Positions 1 to 9,002 of a stretch of DNA of 64,000 nucleotides are shown piece after piece. A model generated the notes under the pieces. The model was not told the origin of the DNA, ran no database searches, and saw nothing but the letters and a program-made list of their open reading frames with translations. The first letter of the stretch is position 1, and each line of letters opens with the position of its first letter. Position numbers and translations under genes: made by a program. Where the stretch lies: NCBI GenBank assembly GCA_028277405.1, contig JANQGH010000072.1, positions 1 through 64,000 on the forward strand. Direction: 5' to 3'. This stretch comes from Alphaproteobacteria bacterium. GTDB lineage: Bacteria > Pseudomonadota > Alphaproteobacteria > DSM-16000 > Inquilinaceae.

Positions 1-2610
1 GAGGCGCCGGTTGATGGCGGCGGAGATCTCGCGGTCATTGTCCATCAGGGCGCCCTGCACCGAGGCGTGGATCTCGCCGCTCAAGGAATCGAAGATGGCC
101 CGCGCCTCTTCCTCGGTCGCCGAGCCCAGGGCGTGCTGGACCACCTCTTCCTCGAACGGCAGCGAGGTCAGGGCGTCCGCCACCTGTTGGTGGTTCTCGC
201 TGGTGCCGACAGCGCCGAAGGACTGGCTGACGGTCTGGGTCAAGGTCACGTCGGTGTCGTCGTAGGACAGCGAATAGTCAACGAAGGTCGTGGCGTCGAG
301 AACGTCATCGGAAAACTCGCCCGTCACATCGGCCGCGGTCAGGATGACAAAGCTTGCGTCGGAGAAGAAACCATCGGCGATGACGGAAACCGTTCCGCCG
401 TTAAGCGTGACGGTGCCGCTGGAGTCTATAAGGTCGGTATTGCCGTCGCTGTCGATCTCGACCTCGTAGACGCCGCCGCTTTGAAAGGTGATATCCGCCG
501 TGTTGATCGTGCCGACCGATGTGCCGGGCGAGATCGTGCCGCGGCTATCGACGGTGATGGTCCCCTCGACCGTCCCGGTCCCGGCCAGGGTACCGTCTTC
601 GACCTCGACGTCGCCGGCCAGTGTGCCGGTTACCAACAGCGTTCCTTCGCCAAGGATGACGCTGCCGGGCAGGGTGCCGGAAACCGTGAGCTGGCCCCCG
701 GAGAGGATCACGGTGCCGGTGAAGTCTTTGCTGTCGGCGGACAACTCCGTCGTGCCGGCCTGCAGGTCGATCAGGCCATTGCCGGAAAAGGGCAGGGCGA
801 AGACGAAATCGCCGGAATCGTCGGAGTGATTGAACAAGGTTGTCCCGCCACCATCACCGAACGCCACGGAATCCGCCTCGACGGTTCCGACGCCCAGGGT
901 CGTGCCGGAAACCGGCGAGCCGATGACCAGGGTGCCGTTGGAGCCGGAGGACTCCGCAATTGTGACCGTGCCCTTGCCGCCGTCGACGCTGACCACGCCG
1001 GAATCGTTCACGACCAGCGTGCCGGTTCCGGCGCCGCCGACGACCAGATCGTCGGAGACCTTAAGCGTGGCCGCAACGATCGATGCGCCGTCCGCGGCGG
1101 CGCCTGCCACCGTCACCGTGCCGGAACTGCCGGCCTCGACCCCGATGGTGGCGTTGCCGGTAATCGTGGCGGTAACCGTATCGCCGAACACGAATGCCGC
1201 GTCGGTGCCGGTGTCGCCGACGGTTAACGAACTGGCCTTGATGTTCTGTGTGATCGAAAGCGAGCCGCCATCGACAAACAGGGCACCGTCGAAGCCGCTG
1301 ATGTCGCCCGAAAGCTCCGTGAATCCAGCGACAGCGCTGATCGTTCCGCTGCCGCTGATGGTCACGGTCGAGGCGAACGGGTCCGTCTCCGTTGCCGTGT
1401 GGTTGAACAGCAGCGTGCCATCGCCGCTGCCGAAGGATAGGTCCGCCGTAACGATCCCGACGGCCGCCGCATCCGCGCCGGAAGCCGCCCCAAGCGCGAG
1501 GGTGCCGGTCGATGAGCCCTTTTCGGCAATCACGATCGTCGCTGGCGCGTTCAGGACCGCGCCGTCGGAGAGCACGAGCGTTCCGGTGCCCTCGACCCCG
1601 ACCGTGAGCGTATCGGTGACGGTCAAGGTCGATGGGTTGCCGCTGCCGTCATCGCCGGTCACCTCAACGGTGGCGACATCGCCTGACCCCGTGCCAATCA
1701 GCAGCGATGGGGTCGAAGCCGTGCCGCCGGACTGGACGGTCAGCCCACCCGTGGTGGTGCCGCCTAAGGAAATGTCGCTGGCGACCAAATCGTCTTCGAT
1801 CACCATGGTTCCGTTGCTGATCTCGACCGATCCGCCAAAACTCGTGAGGTCGCCCGTGAAGATCGTCGTGCCCGACACAATGCTGATGGTCGCGCTGCCC
1901 TGATCCACCTCGATCGATGGCGCGAATGTGTACTGGTCCGAGGCATCGCCGGTGTGGTTGAAAACGAAAGCGGCCGTGTCCGCGCTGAACACCTCAACCG
2001 TGTCGACCGACAATGTCCCCGGCGCTGTTGCGGTGTCGCCGTCGGCACTGCCGATGTTCAGCGTCGCCACTGCCTTCTCATCGAGGCCCATGATGAACGT
2101 TTGCAGGCCATTGATGGTCACGGTCGCGTCGTCAGATATCGTCAGGGTGCCTGTTCCCTGGCTGGCGATATTGAGCTGTTCGGCGACCGTCAGCCCTGCG
2201 CCGGAGCCGGTGACGACAACAGACCCGGTACCGCCCTCCTGTGCGATCGCCATGACGTCATCGATGGTGAGTGTTCCGCCGGTGATGGTCAGGTCGCCGG
2301 TGTTGGAGTCGCCGACGATAAGCGAGTCGATCTCGGCGGATTCGTTCAGCACGGTGGGGTTGGGGTCTATGGTATCGATGATGACGTCGTCGCTGGCGCC
2401 GGGGACGGTATCCGTCGACCAGTTCCCGGCGGTCGACCAATCGCTCGAAGCGTCTCCCGTCCAGCTCACCGTCGATTGCGCGGCGACCTGGCCGGCGGTG
2501 CCGCAGCCGAAGACAAGGAGGATCGCCGACAGGGCGATCAAGCCCGGGCGTCGACCATGGCTAGGGGCGACACATGGACGTGGTATGCCGTCGAAAGAGA
2601 GCAGTTGCAT
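1..2610 (-). CDS. Autotransporter-like secreted protein, passenger part (runs off the left edge)
   Basis: The minus strand is open without a stop from an ATG at 2610 to base 1, giving at least 870 residues; the C-terminus lies outside the window. An N-terminal extension and hydrophobic core (about residues 23-45, ending in VAAQS) look like a signal peptide. The body is Gly/Thr/Ser/Val-rich with repeated beta-strand units of the kind seen in right-handed beta-helix passengers. The segment encoded near 540-620 (GTLAGTGTVEGTITV followed by SPGTSVGTINT) matches the passenger-associated transport repeat that usually precedes the beta-barrel. The last visible residues, rich in charged helices, would lead into that barrel. 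The start is supported by AAGGT about 7 nt upstream. No catalytic motif is visible in the passenger, so adhesion is only a guess. The outer-membrane barrel is assumed, not seen. Confidence 0.85.
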   Translation of the reverse strand, partial: MQLLSFDGIPRPCVAPSHGRRPGLIALSAILLVFGCGTAGQVAAQSTVSWTGDASSDWSTAGNWSTDTVPGASDDVIIDTIDPNPTVLNESAEIDSLIVGDSNTGDLTITGGTLTIDDVMAIAQEGGTGSVVVTGSGAGLTVAEQLNIASQGTGTLTISDDATVTINGLQTFIMGLDEKAVATLNIGSADGDTATAPGTLSVDTVEVFSADTAAFVFNHTGDASDQYTFAPSIEVDQGSATISIVSGTTIFTGDLTSFGGSVEISNGTMVIEDDLVASDISLGGTTTGGLTVQSGGTASTPSLLIGTGSGDVATVEVTGDDGSGNPSTLTVTDTLTVGVEGTGTLVLSDGAVLNAPATIVIAEKGSSTGTLALGAASGADAAAVGIVTADLSFGSGDGTLLFNHTATETDPFASTVTISGSGTISAVAGFTELSGDISGFDGALFVDGGSLSITQNIKASSLTVGDTGTDAAFVFGDTVTATITGNATIGVEAGSSGTVTVAGAAADGASIVAATLKVSDDLVVGGAGTGTLVVNDSGVVSVDGGKGTVTIAESSGSNGTLVIGSPVSGTTLGVGTVEADSVAFGDGGGTTLFNHSDDSGDFVFALPFSGNGLIDLQAGTTELSADSKDFTGTVILSGGQLTVSGTLPGSVILGEGTLLVTGTLAGDVEVEDGTLAGTGTVEGTITVDSRGTISPGTSVGTINTADITFQSGGVYEVEIDSDGNTDLIDSSGTVTLNGGTVSVIADGFFSDASFVILTAADVTGEFSDDVLDATTFVDYSLSYDDTDVTLTQTVSQSFGAVGTSENHQQVADALTSLPFEEEVVQHALGSATEEEARAIFDSLSGEIHASVQGALMDNDREISAAINRRL

Positions 2611-2675
2611 CAACGTTACCTTAAAGGACCAATGTGGGGGACTGATTCGACCCTGGCGCGGGCAATGAGCGACTC

Positions 2676-2684
2676 ATTATAACA
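2676..2684 (-). promoter_or_regulatory. Extended -10 promoter element for the autotransporter-like gene
   Basis: Read on the minus strand, the site is TGTTATAAT: a perfect TATAAT with the TGn extension. It lies about 66 nt upstream of the start codon at 2610. No good -35 box is seen 17 bp upstream, as expected for an extended -10 promoter. The surrounding bases (2640-2720) are clearly AT-richer than the flanking genes. Confidence 0.55.
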
Positions 2685-2778
2685 AAGCATAACAGGACAA
2701 TATTTTGACGTGTAGCGGCAATTTGGCGCTTTCAGCCAATTACGGATGCCCGTTTTGGGTCGCTGCTGTGGGCGAACG

Positions 2779-4623
2779 TTATTGCTGGATCGGCAACGCG
2801 ATGGCCGATGGGGTGTCCGGGCCGCGATGGATGCTGACCGTCGGCAGTTCGTCGAAGACGAGGCCGATGGTGTTGTCCGCATCGGAGCCCATGATGGCGA
2901 GTGCCAGGCGGTTGCCCTCGTGCAGGACGATCGAGGTCGGGACCAGGTAGAAGTTCAGTTCCGTGACCTCGCCCGGCACCAGGGTCTGCACGTCCGCGCG
3001 CGTATGGTTCTGATAGGGCAGGCCGTAATTCTCGTACGGCGCCTCGGCCAACTGGCGCTGGGAGGCGCGCAGCAGGCCCTCGGTGACGTACCAGGCGGTG
3101 CCGTCCGGCTCGACCTGGGACAGGAAGACGTGGAAGTCGCCATCGTTCGCCGTGGTCGAGACATAAAGCGTGATCACCGGAAAGCCGATCAGCTCCATGT
3201 CCTCCGACAGGGGCTCGGTCATGTAGGTCAGGGCCTGGGCGTTGGTCGCGGCCATGTTGTCGTAGATGACCTGGATGTCGCCGCTGTAGAAGCGCGAGTT
3301 CGGGCCGCGCGTGGCGGTGTAGTCCAAGAGATAGCTGTCGACGTCGTCCGCCGTCGGCGCGTCGTCGGACAGCATGGTGCCGGCGCTGAGATACAGCGTC
3401 TCGGTCTCGATGTTCGCCGGCGGCCAGGTCGGGCTCTGGCGCCATTCATGGGCCAGGTCCGGGCCGGTCAGGACGGTGTAGTTCACGGCATCCTCGTCCA
3501 TGATGCCGTTGTCGATGTCCTTCAGCCAATAGTCGAACCAGCGCAGCTCCTCGATCACGGTCAGGCGGTTGCGCTCGTCGACGATCGCTTGCGGGTCGAA
3601 CTTGGAGTTGTGGGTCCAGGGTCCCATCATCAGGCGCTGGGGCCCGGCATAGTTGGCGACCCAGAACAGCGTGTCGATCGGGTAGACGTCATTCCAGCCG
3701 CCGACCTGATACATCGGGATGGCGGCCGCGTTGATGGCGTCGAGCTGGGTGGAGAGGTTGTTGGCCGTCCAGGAGAAGGAGGGCTGATCGTAATCGTGGA
3801 AGGCGGCCGCGCGGAAGGTTTCGATCACCGGCCAGTTGTTCCAGTGCTGGTTCCTGGCCTCGGCCAGCAACAGGCCGTTGGGGTCGTCATCCACCGGCAC
3901 GGACGGCATGACCATGTCCAGATTGTAGCGGGTCTGCGCCCAGCCGTTCCAAACCGAATGGCGGAAGATGCCGCCGGGATAGACGGAATCGTAGGTGTCG
4001 AACTCCACCACGATGGGGAAGATCGCCTCCAGATGCGGCGGGTCGAGCGCGGCCAGCGTGAGCTGGGTGATGCCCTGATAGGACCCGCCGATCATGCCGA
4101 TGCGGCCGTTGCTGAAGGGCTGGTCGGCCAGCCATTCGGTGATCTCGTAGGCGTCGCGCGCTTCGATCGGGGCGAACAGGCCGTGATATTCACCGAAGGA
4201 GGCGGCGGTGCCGCGAATGGCGACCGCGGCGATGACGTAGCCGTGGCGCACCAGATCCTGGGCGCCCTGATCGTCGATGGCGGTCAGGACCGGCGCGTCG
4301 CCGTTCAGATAGGCGCGCTTATAGGGCGTGAAGGTCCACAGGACCGGCAGCGGGTCGTCGGTCGCGACGCAGTCGATCGCCGGCACCATGACGTCGGTCG
4401 CCAGCCTGACCCCGTCCGACATGGGCAGGTAGAACGAGGTGCGGACATAAGAGTCATAGATGGCTTCGGAATAGCCCTCATACCTCCCGAACTCGGAGAC
4501 CCTCTCCGCCTCGCTGGTCGGGGCAGCGGCCGCCGGCATCCGGTGGCAGGTTTCGGCCAGGGCAGCACCGGGGGCTAGCATTGCCAGGGCGACGGCACAG
4601 CCGAGCAAGGGGAATGGCTTCAC
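2779..4623 (-). CDS. CocE/NonD family hydrolase (X-Pro dipeptidyl-peptidase S15-like), secreted
   Basis: The product has 614 residues. A signal peptide (about 1-23, ending ALAET) is followed by an alpha/beta-hydrolase domain with the nucleophile elbow GGSYQG at Ser181. Later segments GGWNDVY and GPWTHN fit the Asp and His of the family triad. A C-terminal jelly-roll (PepX_C-like) domain follows. The family hydrolyses amide or ester bonds, for example X-Pro peptides, cocaine esters or acylated beta-lactams; the substrate here is unknown. I chose the GTG at 4623 because GGAGAG sits 7 nt upstream and because the protein then aligns from its first residue with its neighbour; a GTG at 4647 is possible. 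It is a close paralogue of the next gene upstream, 76 bp away in the same orientation, so this is a tandem duplication, probably co-transcribed. Confidence 0.9.
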   Translation of the reverse strand: MKPFPLLGCAVALAMLAPGAALAETCHRMPAAAAPTSEAERVSEFGRYEGYSEAIYDSYVRTSFYLPMSDGVRLATDVMVPAIDCVATDDPLPVLWTFTPYKRAYLNGDAPVLTAIDDQGAQDLVRHGYVIAAVAIRGTAASFGEYHGLFAPIEARDAYEITEWLADQPFSNGRIGMIGGSYQGITQLTLAALDPPHLEAIFPIVVEFDTYDSVYPGGIFRHSVWNGWAQTRYNLDMVMPSVPVDDDPNGLLLAEARNQHWNNWPVIETFRAAAFHDYDQPSFSWTANNLSTQLDAINAAAIPMYQVGGWNDVYPIDTLFWVANYAGPQRLMMGPWTHNSKFDPQAIVDERNRLTVIEELRWFDYWLKDIDNGIMDEDAVNYTVLTGPDLAHEWRQSPTWPPANIETETLYLSAGTMLSDDAPTADDVDSYLLDYTATRGPNSRFYSGDIQVIYDNMAATNAQALTYMTEPLSEDMELIGFPVITLYVSTTANDGDFHVFLSQVEPDGTAWYVTEGLLRASQRQLAEAPYENYGLPYQNHTRADVQTLVPGEVTELNFYLVPTSIVLHEGNRLALAIMGSDADNTIGLVFDELPTVSIHRGPDTPSAIALPIQQ

Positions 4624-4699
4624 GACGGCTCTCCAGGCAATGGACACCCGTGTTTAGCAGATGACCCGCATGACTGGCACGCGGGTCATCCGGTCGGTG

Positions 4700-6559
4700 C
4701 TATTGCTGCTGCTGGATCGGCAGTTCGATGCTGGACGGGTGGTCGGGGCCGCGATGGAGGCTGATGGTCGGCAGTTCGTCGAATACGATGCCGGTGGTGT
4801 TGTCGGCATCCGCGCCGGTGATGGCGACGGCCAGCCGGTTGCCCTCATGCAACACCATCGAGGTCGGGATCAGGTAGAAGTTGAGCTCGACAATCTCGCC
4901 CGGCCGCAGGGTCTGCACGTCCGCGCTGGTGTGGGTCTGGTAGGGCAGGCCGTAATTCTCCCACGGCGCCTCGCCTTGCTGGCGCTGGGAGGCGCGCAAC
5001 AGGCCCTCGGTGACGTACCAGGCGGTGCCGTCCGGCTCCACCTGGGAGACGAAGACATGGAAGTCGCCATCGTTCGCCGTCGACGAGACGTAGAGCGTCA
5101 TGACCGGAAAGCCCATCAGCTCCATGTCCGCCGACAGCGGCTCGGTCATATAGGTCAGAGCCCGCGCGTTCGTCGCCGCCATGGTGTCGTATGTCACTGG
5201 GATGTTGATGTCGTAGAAGCGCGAGTTGGGACCACGCGTTGCGTTGTAGTCGAGCTCGTAATCATCGGCGCCGCTCTGCGACGGGGCGTCGTCGGTCAGC
5301 ATGTTGCCGGCGCTGAAATACAGTGTCTCTGGCTCGATACCCGCCGGCGGCCAGGACGGCGCGGCGCGCCATTCATGGGCCAGGTCCGGGCCGGTCAGGA
5401 CCGTGTATTCGATGGCGTCCTGGTCCATTATGCCGTTGTCGATGTCCTTCAGCCAATAGTCGAACCAGCGCAGCATTTCGACCGCGGTCAGGCGGTCCCG
5501 TTCCTCGACCACCGGCTGCGGGTCATGCTTGGAGTTATGGGTCCACGGCCCGATCATCATGCGCAGCGGACCTTCGTAGTTGGCGGCCCAGAACAGCATG
5601 TCGGTGGCGAAGACGTCGTTCCAGCCATCCAGCAGATACATCGGGATCGCCGCCGCGTTGATGGCGTCGAGCTGGGTCGACAGATTGTTGGCGGCCCAAG
5701 AGAAGGTCGGCTGGTTGTAGTCACGGAAGTTGGCGGCGCGCAGGGCCTGGACCACCGGCCAGCGGATCCAGTGCTGATTGACCGCCTGGTTCAGCAACAG
5801 GCCATGCGGGTCGTCATCGACCGGCACGGACGGCATGACCATGTCGAGATTGTAGCGAAGCTGGGCCCAGTTGCTCCACAGCGAGTGGCGGAAGATGCCG
5901 CCGGGATGCACGATCTCGTAATTGTCGAAGACGATGACGCTGGGGAACATCGCCTCCAGATGCGGCGGGTCGAGCGCGGCCAGGGCAAGCTGGGTGATGC
6001 CCTGATAGGACCCGCCGATCATGCCGATGCGGCCGTTGCTGAAGGGCTGGGCCGCCAGCCATTCGTTGATCTCGTACGCGTCGCGGGCCTCGATCGGCGC
6101 GAACAACCCGTGATATTCGCCGAACGAGGCGGCGGTGCCGCGAATGCTGGCGGCGGCGATGACATAGCCGTGGCGCACGAGGTCCTCGACGCCCTGATCC
6201 TCGATCGCGGTCAGTACCCCGCCGGCACCGCCCGGGCCGTCCAGATAGGCCCGCTTGTAGGGCGAGAAGGTCCACAGCACCGGCAGCGCGTCGCTGGTCG
6301 CTTCGCAGTCGGTGGCGGGCACCATGACATCGACCGCCAGCCTGACCCCGTCCGACATGGGCAGGTAGGACGAGGTGCGCACGTAGCTATCGTAAATCGC
6401 CTCCGAATAGCCCGCATATTGGCCGAACTCCGAAATCCGTTCCGCATCGCTGTCGAGCTGAAAGGGTGCGGGCATCTGGTGGCAAGTTTCCGCCAATGCC
6501 GATCCAGACGCGAGCAAGGCAAGTGCTACGGCGCAACCGCACAAGAAGGCGCGTTTCAT
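4700..6559 (-). CDS. CocE/NonD family hydrolase, secreted (paralogue of the neighbour)
   Basis: The product has 619 residues and nearly the same architecture as the preceding entry: signal peptide MKRAFLCGCAVALALL ending ALAET, alpha/beta-hydrolase core with nucleophile GGSYQG at Ser184, GPWTHN near the catalytic His, and a C-terminal PepX_C-like beta-sandwich. The ATG at 6559 is preceded by GAGGAAA 6-7 nt away; an in-frame start 96 bp further upstream lacks a signal peptide and a ribosome site. It is the upstream member of the tandem pair and probably drives transcription of both. The copies differ in the loop after KRAYL, where this one has an extra Gly-rich GPGGAGG segment, and in the linker after the signal peptide, so specificities may have diverged. 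The periplasm is the likely location. Confidence 0.9.
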   Translation of the reverse strand: MKRAFLCGCAVALALLASGSALAETCHQMPAPFQLDSDAERISEFGQYAGYSEAIYDSYVRTSSYLPMSDGVRLAVDVMVPATDCEATSDALPVLWTFSPYKRAYLDGPGGAGGVLTAIEDQGVEDLVRHGYVIAAASIRGTAASFGEYHGLFAPIEARDAYEINEWLAAQPFSNGRIGMIGGSYQGITQLALAALDPPHLEAMFPSVIVFDNYEIVHPGGIFRHSLWSNWAQLRYNLDMVMPSVPVDDDPHGLLLNQAVNQHWIRWPVVQALRAANFRDYNQPTFSWAANNLSTQLDAINAAAIPMYLLDGWNDVFATDMLFWAANYEGPLRMMIGPWTHNSKHDPQPVVEERDRLTAVEMLRWFDYWLKDIDNGIMDQDAIEYTVLTGPDLAHEWRAAPSWPPAGIEPETLYFSAGNMLTDDAPSQSGADDYELDYNATRGPNSRFYDINIPVTYDTMAATNARALTYMTEPLSADMELMGFPVMTLYVSSTANDGDFHVFVSQVEPDGTAWYVTEGLLRASQRQQGEAPWENYGLPYQTHTSADVQTLRPGEIVELNFYLIPTSMVLHEGNRLAVAITGADADNTTGIVFDELPTISLHRGPDHPSSIELPIQQQQ

Positions 6560-6753
6560 GTCGGATTTCCTCGTTAGGGATGTCGCCGCATTGTGCCACG
6601 GATCGGCGTGCGTGCAAGGCGGCCGAGGTAGCGAGGCGGTCCATCGGACGATCACAATAACGAGATTAGCAAGGTATGGTTGCCGGAGGATGACGGCTTG
6701 GCGGCTGTGCGCTCCATCTCGCGGACCGGCGTTGGATGCGGTATGATCAGCCC

Positions 6754-7182
6754 ATGTTTAGAGCGCTCGCCGTCCTGCTGTTGACCACGACGCCCGCTCT
6801 CGCTTGGGAGGCCCGTTCCGGCGCGATCTGTGAACTGGCCCATGAGGGCGAGGCGGCCCAGGTTCGCGTGACCTACGACCCGGCGATCCCGGAATACGCC
6901 ATCGAGATCACGCCGGACCGGCCTTGGGCGCCCAGCCCCGTGTTCAGCATGCATTTCGACGGCCCGCGCGACCTGACGATCTCCACCACGCGCCATGTGA
7001 TCTCCGGCGGCGGCGCGACCCTGACGGTGCGCGACAGCGGCTTCGGCAATGTGCTGGATGGGCTTGAGTTCAATGACACCGCCATCGCGCTGCTCGGCGG
7101 GCAGGTGGTCGCCATCCCGCTTGACGATGCCGCGCCCGCAGTGCGCGCATTTCGGACCTGCACCATGGGCCAGACCGTCTAG
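6754..7182 (+). CDS. Small secreted protein of unknown function
   Basis: The product has 142 residues. MFRALAVLLLTTTPALA is a clear signal peptide with an AxA cleavage site, which is why I start at 6754 rather than at the in-frame codon 18 nt upstream. The mature part has two cysteines (CELAHEG near the N-terminus and CTMGQTV at the C-terminus) that could form a disulfide. It has a mostly beta pattern and no motif I recognise. It stands alone, transcribed away from the CocE genes and convergent with the VOC gene, with only 7 bp between stop codons. Confidence 0.65.
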   Translation: MFRALAVLLLTTTPALAWEARSGAICELAHEGEAAQVRVTYDPAIPEYAIEITPDRPWAPSPVFSMHFDGPRDLTISTTRHVISGGGATLTVRDSGFGNVLDGLEFNDTAIALLGGQVVAIPLDDAAPAVRAFRTCTMGQTV

Positions 7183-7189
7183 GGACGCG

Positions 7190-7615
7190 TTACCCCTGAC
7201 CCATGCGGGCGCGAATCTGCTCCGGCGTCAGTTTCTCGGTGATGGTGGTGACGATCCACAGATGGCCGAACGGGTCGCGAAACCTGCCCTCGCGGTGGCC
7301 GTAGAACTGGTCGGCGATAGGGATCACGTTTTCCGCGCCGGCCGCGAGCAGGCTGTCGCCCAGCGCGTCGACATCGTCGACCACGAGATTGAGCATCACC
7401 GGCGAGCCGCCGAGCGTGGTCGGGGCGACATTGTGCCATTCCGGTCGTTCCTCCGTCAGCGCGATGATGGCCGTGCCGATGGTCAGGGCCGCATGGATGA
7501 CCTGGCCGGTGTCGTCGACATAGCGCTCGCTAAGCTCGGCGCCGAAGACGGTGCGGTAGAAATCGATGGCGCGGTCGGCGCCGGCGACGATCAGTCGGGG
7601 GGTGAGGGGTGTCAT
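7190..7615 (-). CDS. VOC-family (PhnB-like) glyoxalase/bleomycin-resistance fold protein
   Basis: The product has 141 residues with the vicinal-oxygen-chelate pattern: LTPRLIVAGADRAIDFYRTVFGA, then a second module with NLVVDDVDAL, YGHREGRFRDPFGHLW and a C-terminal extension. GRFRDPFGHLWIVTT is the usual end of PhnB-like proteins. These bind a metal or small ligand and act in detoxification or catabolism; the ligand cannot be told here. ATG at 7615 is chosen because AAAAGGG precedes it. The gene lies 95 bp downstream of an AraC regulator on the same strand, so regulator and VOC protein are probably one transcription unit. Confidence 0.85.
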   Translation of the reverse strand: MTPLTPRLIVAGADRAIDFYRTVFGAELSERYVDDTGQVIHAALTIGTAIIALTEERPEWHNVAPTTLGGSPVMLNLVVDDVDALGDSLLAAGAENVIPIADQFYGHREGRFRDPFGHLWIVTTITEKLTPEQIRARMGQG

Positions 7616-7710
7616 GGCTGGACCCTTTTGGCTGTGGGTGGCGGGGGATGTGTCCGCCAAGTCTGCCGCCAACCCGGCCCAGGGTCTTGAACGAACTGCT
7701 CAAGCGCCAA

Positions 7711-8478
7711 TCAGGCCGTCATGTGGTTGGGCGCGTCGGCGGTTCGCGGCTGATAGGTGGCCGGCGTGATGCCGCCATAGCGTCGGAAGGCGCGGGTCAG
7801 ATGGGCCTGATCGGCATAACCGCAGGCGGCCGCCACGTCCGCGAGCGGGCCGGCGCCCTCGGCCAGACAGCGCACCGCGCGCTGAAACCGGGCGATGCCG
7901 GCCCAGCGCTTGGGCGACAGGCCGACCTCGCTTGTGAACAGCCGGCCGAAGGTGGCGCGCGCCATACCGCTGGCCTCGATGGCGGCGGCGACGGGCTGGC
8001 CCTCGGCGAGCCCCCGGACCGACTGTCGGATGGCGCCATTCGGCAACGCGGTCTCGTCGAGACGCCGGCTCAGGGACCTCTCCAACGTGGCGACGATTTC
8101 GGCCGGACCCTTCGCCTCCATCAGGGCATGCCAGAGCCGCCCTGCATCCGCGCCCCACATTGTCTCCAGGTCGACCGCCCCGTCGGTCAGGGCGGCGCAC
8201 GACCCGCCGGTCCACGGCGCGGCGCCGCCAACCCGAAACGCGGCGCCGACAGCCCGGCGCATGGCCGACGTCTCGATCAGGGACGCAGAGGTCTGTGGAC
8301 CGACCATCAGACCGGCCGGCGCGGCATGGCAAGGCCCGTTCAGATTGACGACGATCTGCGCGGCGCCGTTGGGCAAGACCCGCTCCGTGCCGTGGGCCAA
8401 GGCCTGCTCGCAATACCAAAAACAGCGAATGAAGCGCGACAGACGGGGGTCTACGGGCGGGCGAACGAATAAGGTCAT
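7711..8478 (-). CDS. AraC-family transcriptional regulator
   Basis: The product has 255 residues. The N-terminal half (RPPVDPRLSRFIRCFWYCEQ... PNGAAQIVVNL) matches the DUF6597-type domain found in many AraC proteins. The C-terminal third carries two helix-turn-helix units, with SGMARATFGRLFTSEVGLSPKRW in the first and ADVAAACGYADQAHLTRAFRRYGGITPATY in the second, the standard AraC signature. The start at 8478 gives MTLFVRPP; longer in-frame extensions have no domain support. It probably controls itself and the downstream VOC gene. The inducer is unknown. Confidence 0.9.
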   Translation of the reverse strand: MTLFVRPPVDPRLSRFIRCFWYCEQALAHGTERVLPNGAAQIVVNLNGPCHAAPAGLMVGPQTSASLIETSAMRRAVGAAFRVGGAAPWTGGSCAALTDGAVDLETMWGADAGRLWHALMEAKGPAEIVATLERSLSRRLDETALPNGAIRQSVRGLAEGQPVAAAIEASGMARATFGRLFTSEVGLSPKRWAGIARFQRAVRCLAEGAGPLADVAAACGYADQAHLTRAFRRYGGITPATYQPRTADAPNHMTA

Positions 8479-8633
8479 GGCGCCACCAGCATCATCCAAC
8501 GAGCATGCACCGCGTCGGCGGACGGGGCAACATTGCATGCCGTCTTCACCGCCGAGCCCTGCGCCCAAGGCTTCGACCACCAGACCGCGACGCTGGTGCT
8601 GCGCCGACGGCGATTAGCCCTGATCGGCCCCCA

Positions 8634-9002
8634 TCACCGCGCCCTCAGATGGTCGGCGACCGTCGCCGACATGGCGTCGTAAAGCGATCGGTCGGCGATT
8701 TCGCACAGGGCGCCCAGGCCGATGGAGTGGTTGAACAGGTCGTCATACATGGCGCGCGCGTCCGCCTCTGCCATGCTGCCGGCGATGAAACCGGTGAAGA
8801 TGGCTGCGATGATGGTGTTGCGGCCGGCCATGTCTTGCTCGGATGTGCCGATCAACTCCTGGCAGGGCATGTCGAAGATCACGTGCGCGAAATCGGCGCT
8901 CTGGGCGCGCGCCGGCCCCGGGGCGACGGTGGTTGTGATGACAACAGCACCGACCACGGGTAGGACGAAACGGGCGCGCGATTGGCGCGCGCGGCGTGCC
9001 AT
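8634..9002 (-). CDS. Small exported two-cysteine protein, paralogue of the upstream gene
   Basis: The product has 122 residues with an Arg-rich start, a hydrophobic segment (FVLPVVGAVVITTTVA) and then FDMPCQELIGTSEQD...GALCEIADRSLYDAM. Two cysteines about 60 residues apart in a mainly helical domain recall the HdeA/HdeB periplasmic acid chaperones, but similarity is weak and I do not assign that function. The gene upstream encodes a similar protein (FDIPCHSLIGTTPAE), so this is a diverged tandem duplicate. The ATG overlaps the TGA of the upstream gene as TGATG, implying translational coupling. Confidence 0.65.
   Translation of the reverse strand: MARRARQSRARFVLPVVGAVVITTTVAPGPARAQSADFAHVIFDMPCQELIGTSEQDMAGRNTIIAAIFTGFIAGSMAEADARAMYDDLFNHSIGLGALCEIADRSLYDAMSATVADHLRAR

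Noticed and set aside
67-2682. Long plus-strand reading frames (67-1227, 830-1903, 1928-2668)
   Set aside because: They are antisense to the autotransporter-like gene, show the biased Ser/Pro/Thr/Val or Gly/Arg/Ala composition of a complementary frame, and have no recognisable motif or ribosome site.
2746-6577. Plus-strand frames of about 610-640 codons opposite both CocE-type genes
   Set aside because: They mirror the real genes on the minus strand. Their similarity to each other only reflects the duplication of the CocE genes, and they consist of Val/Gly/Arg/His-rich low-information sequence.
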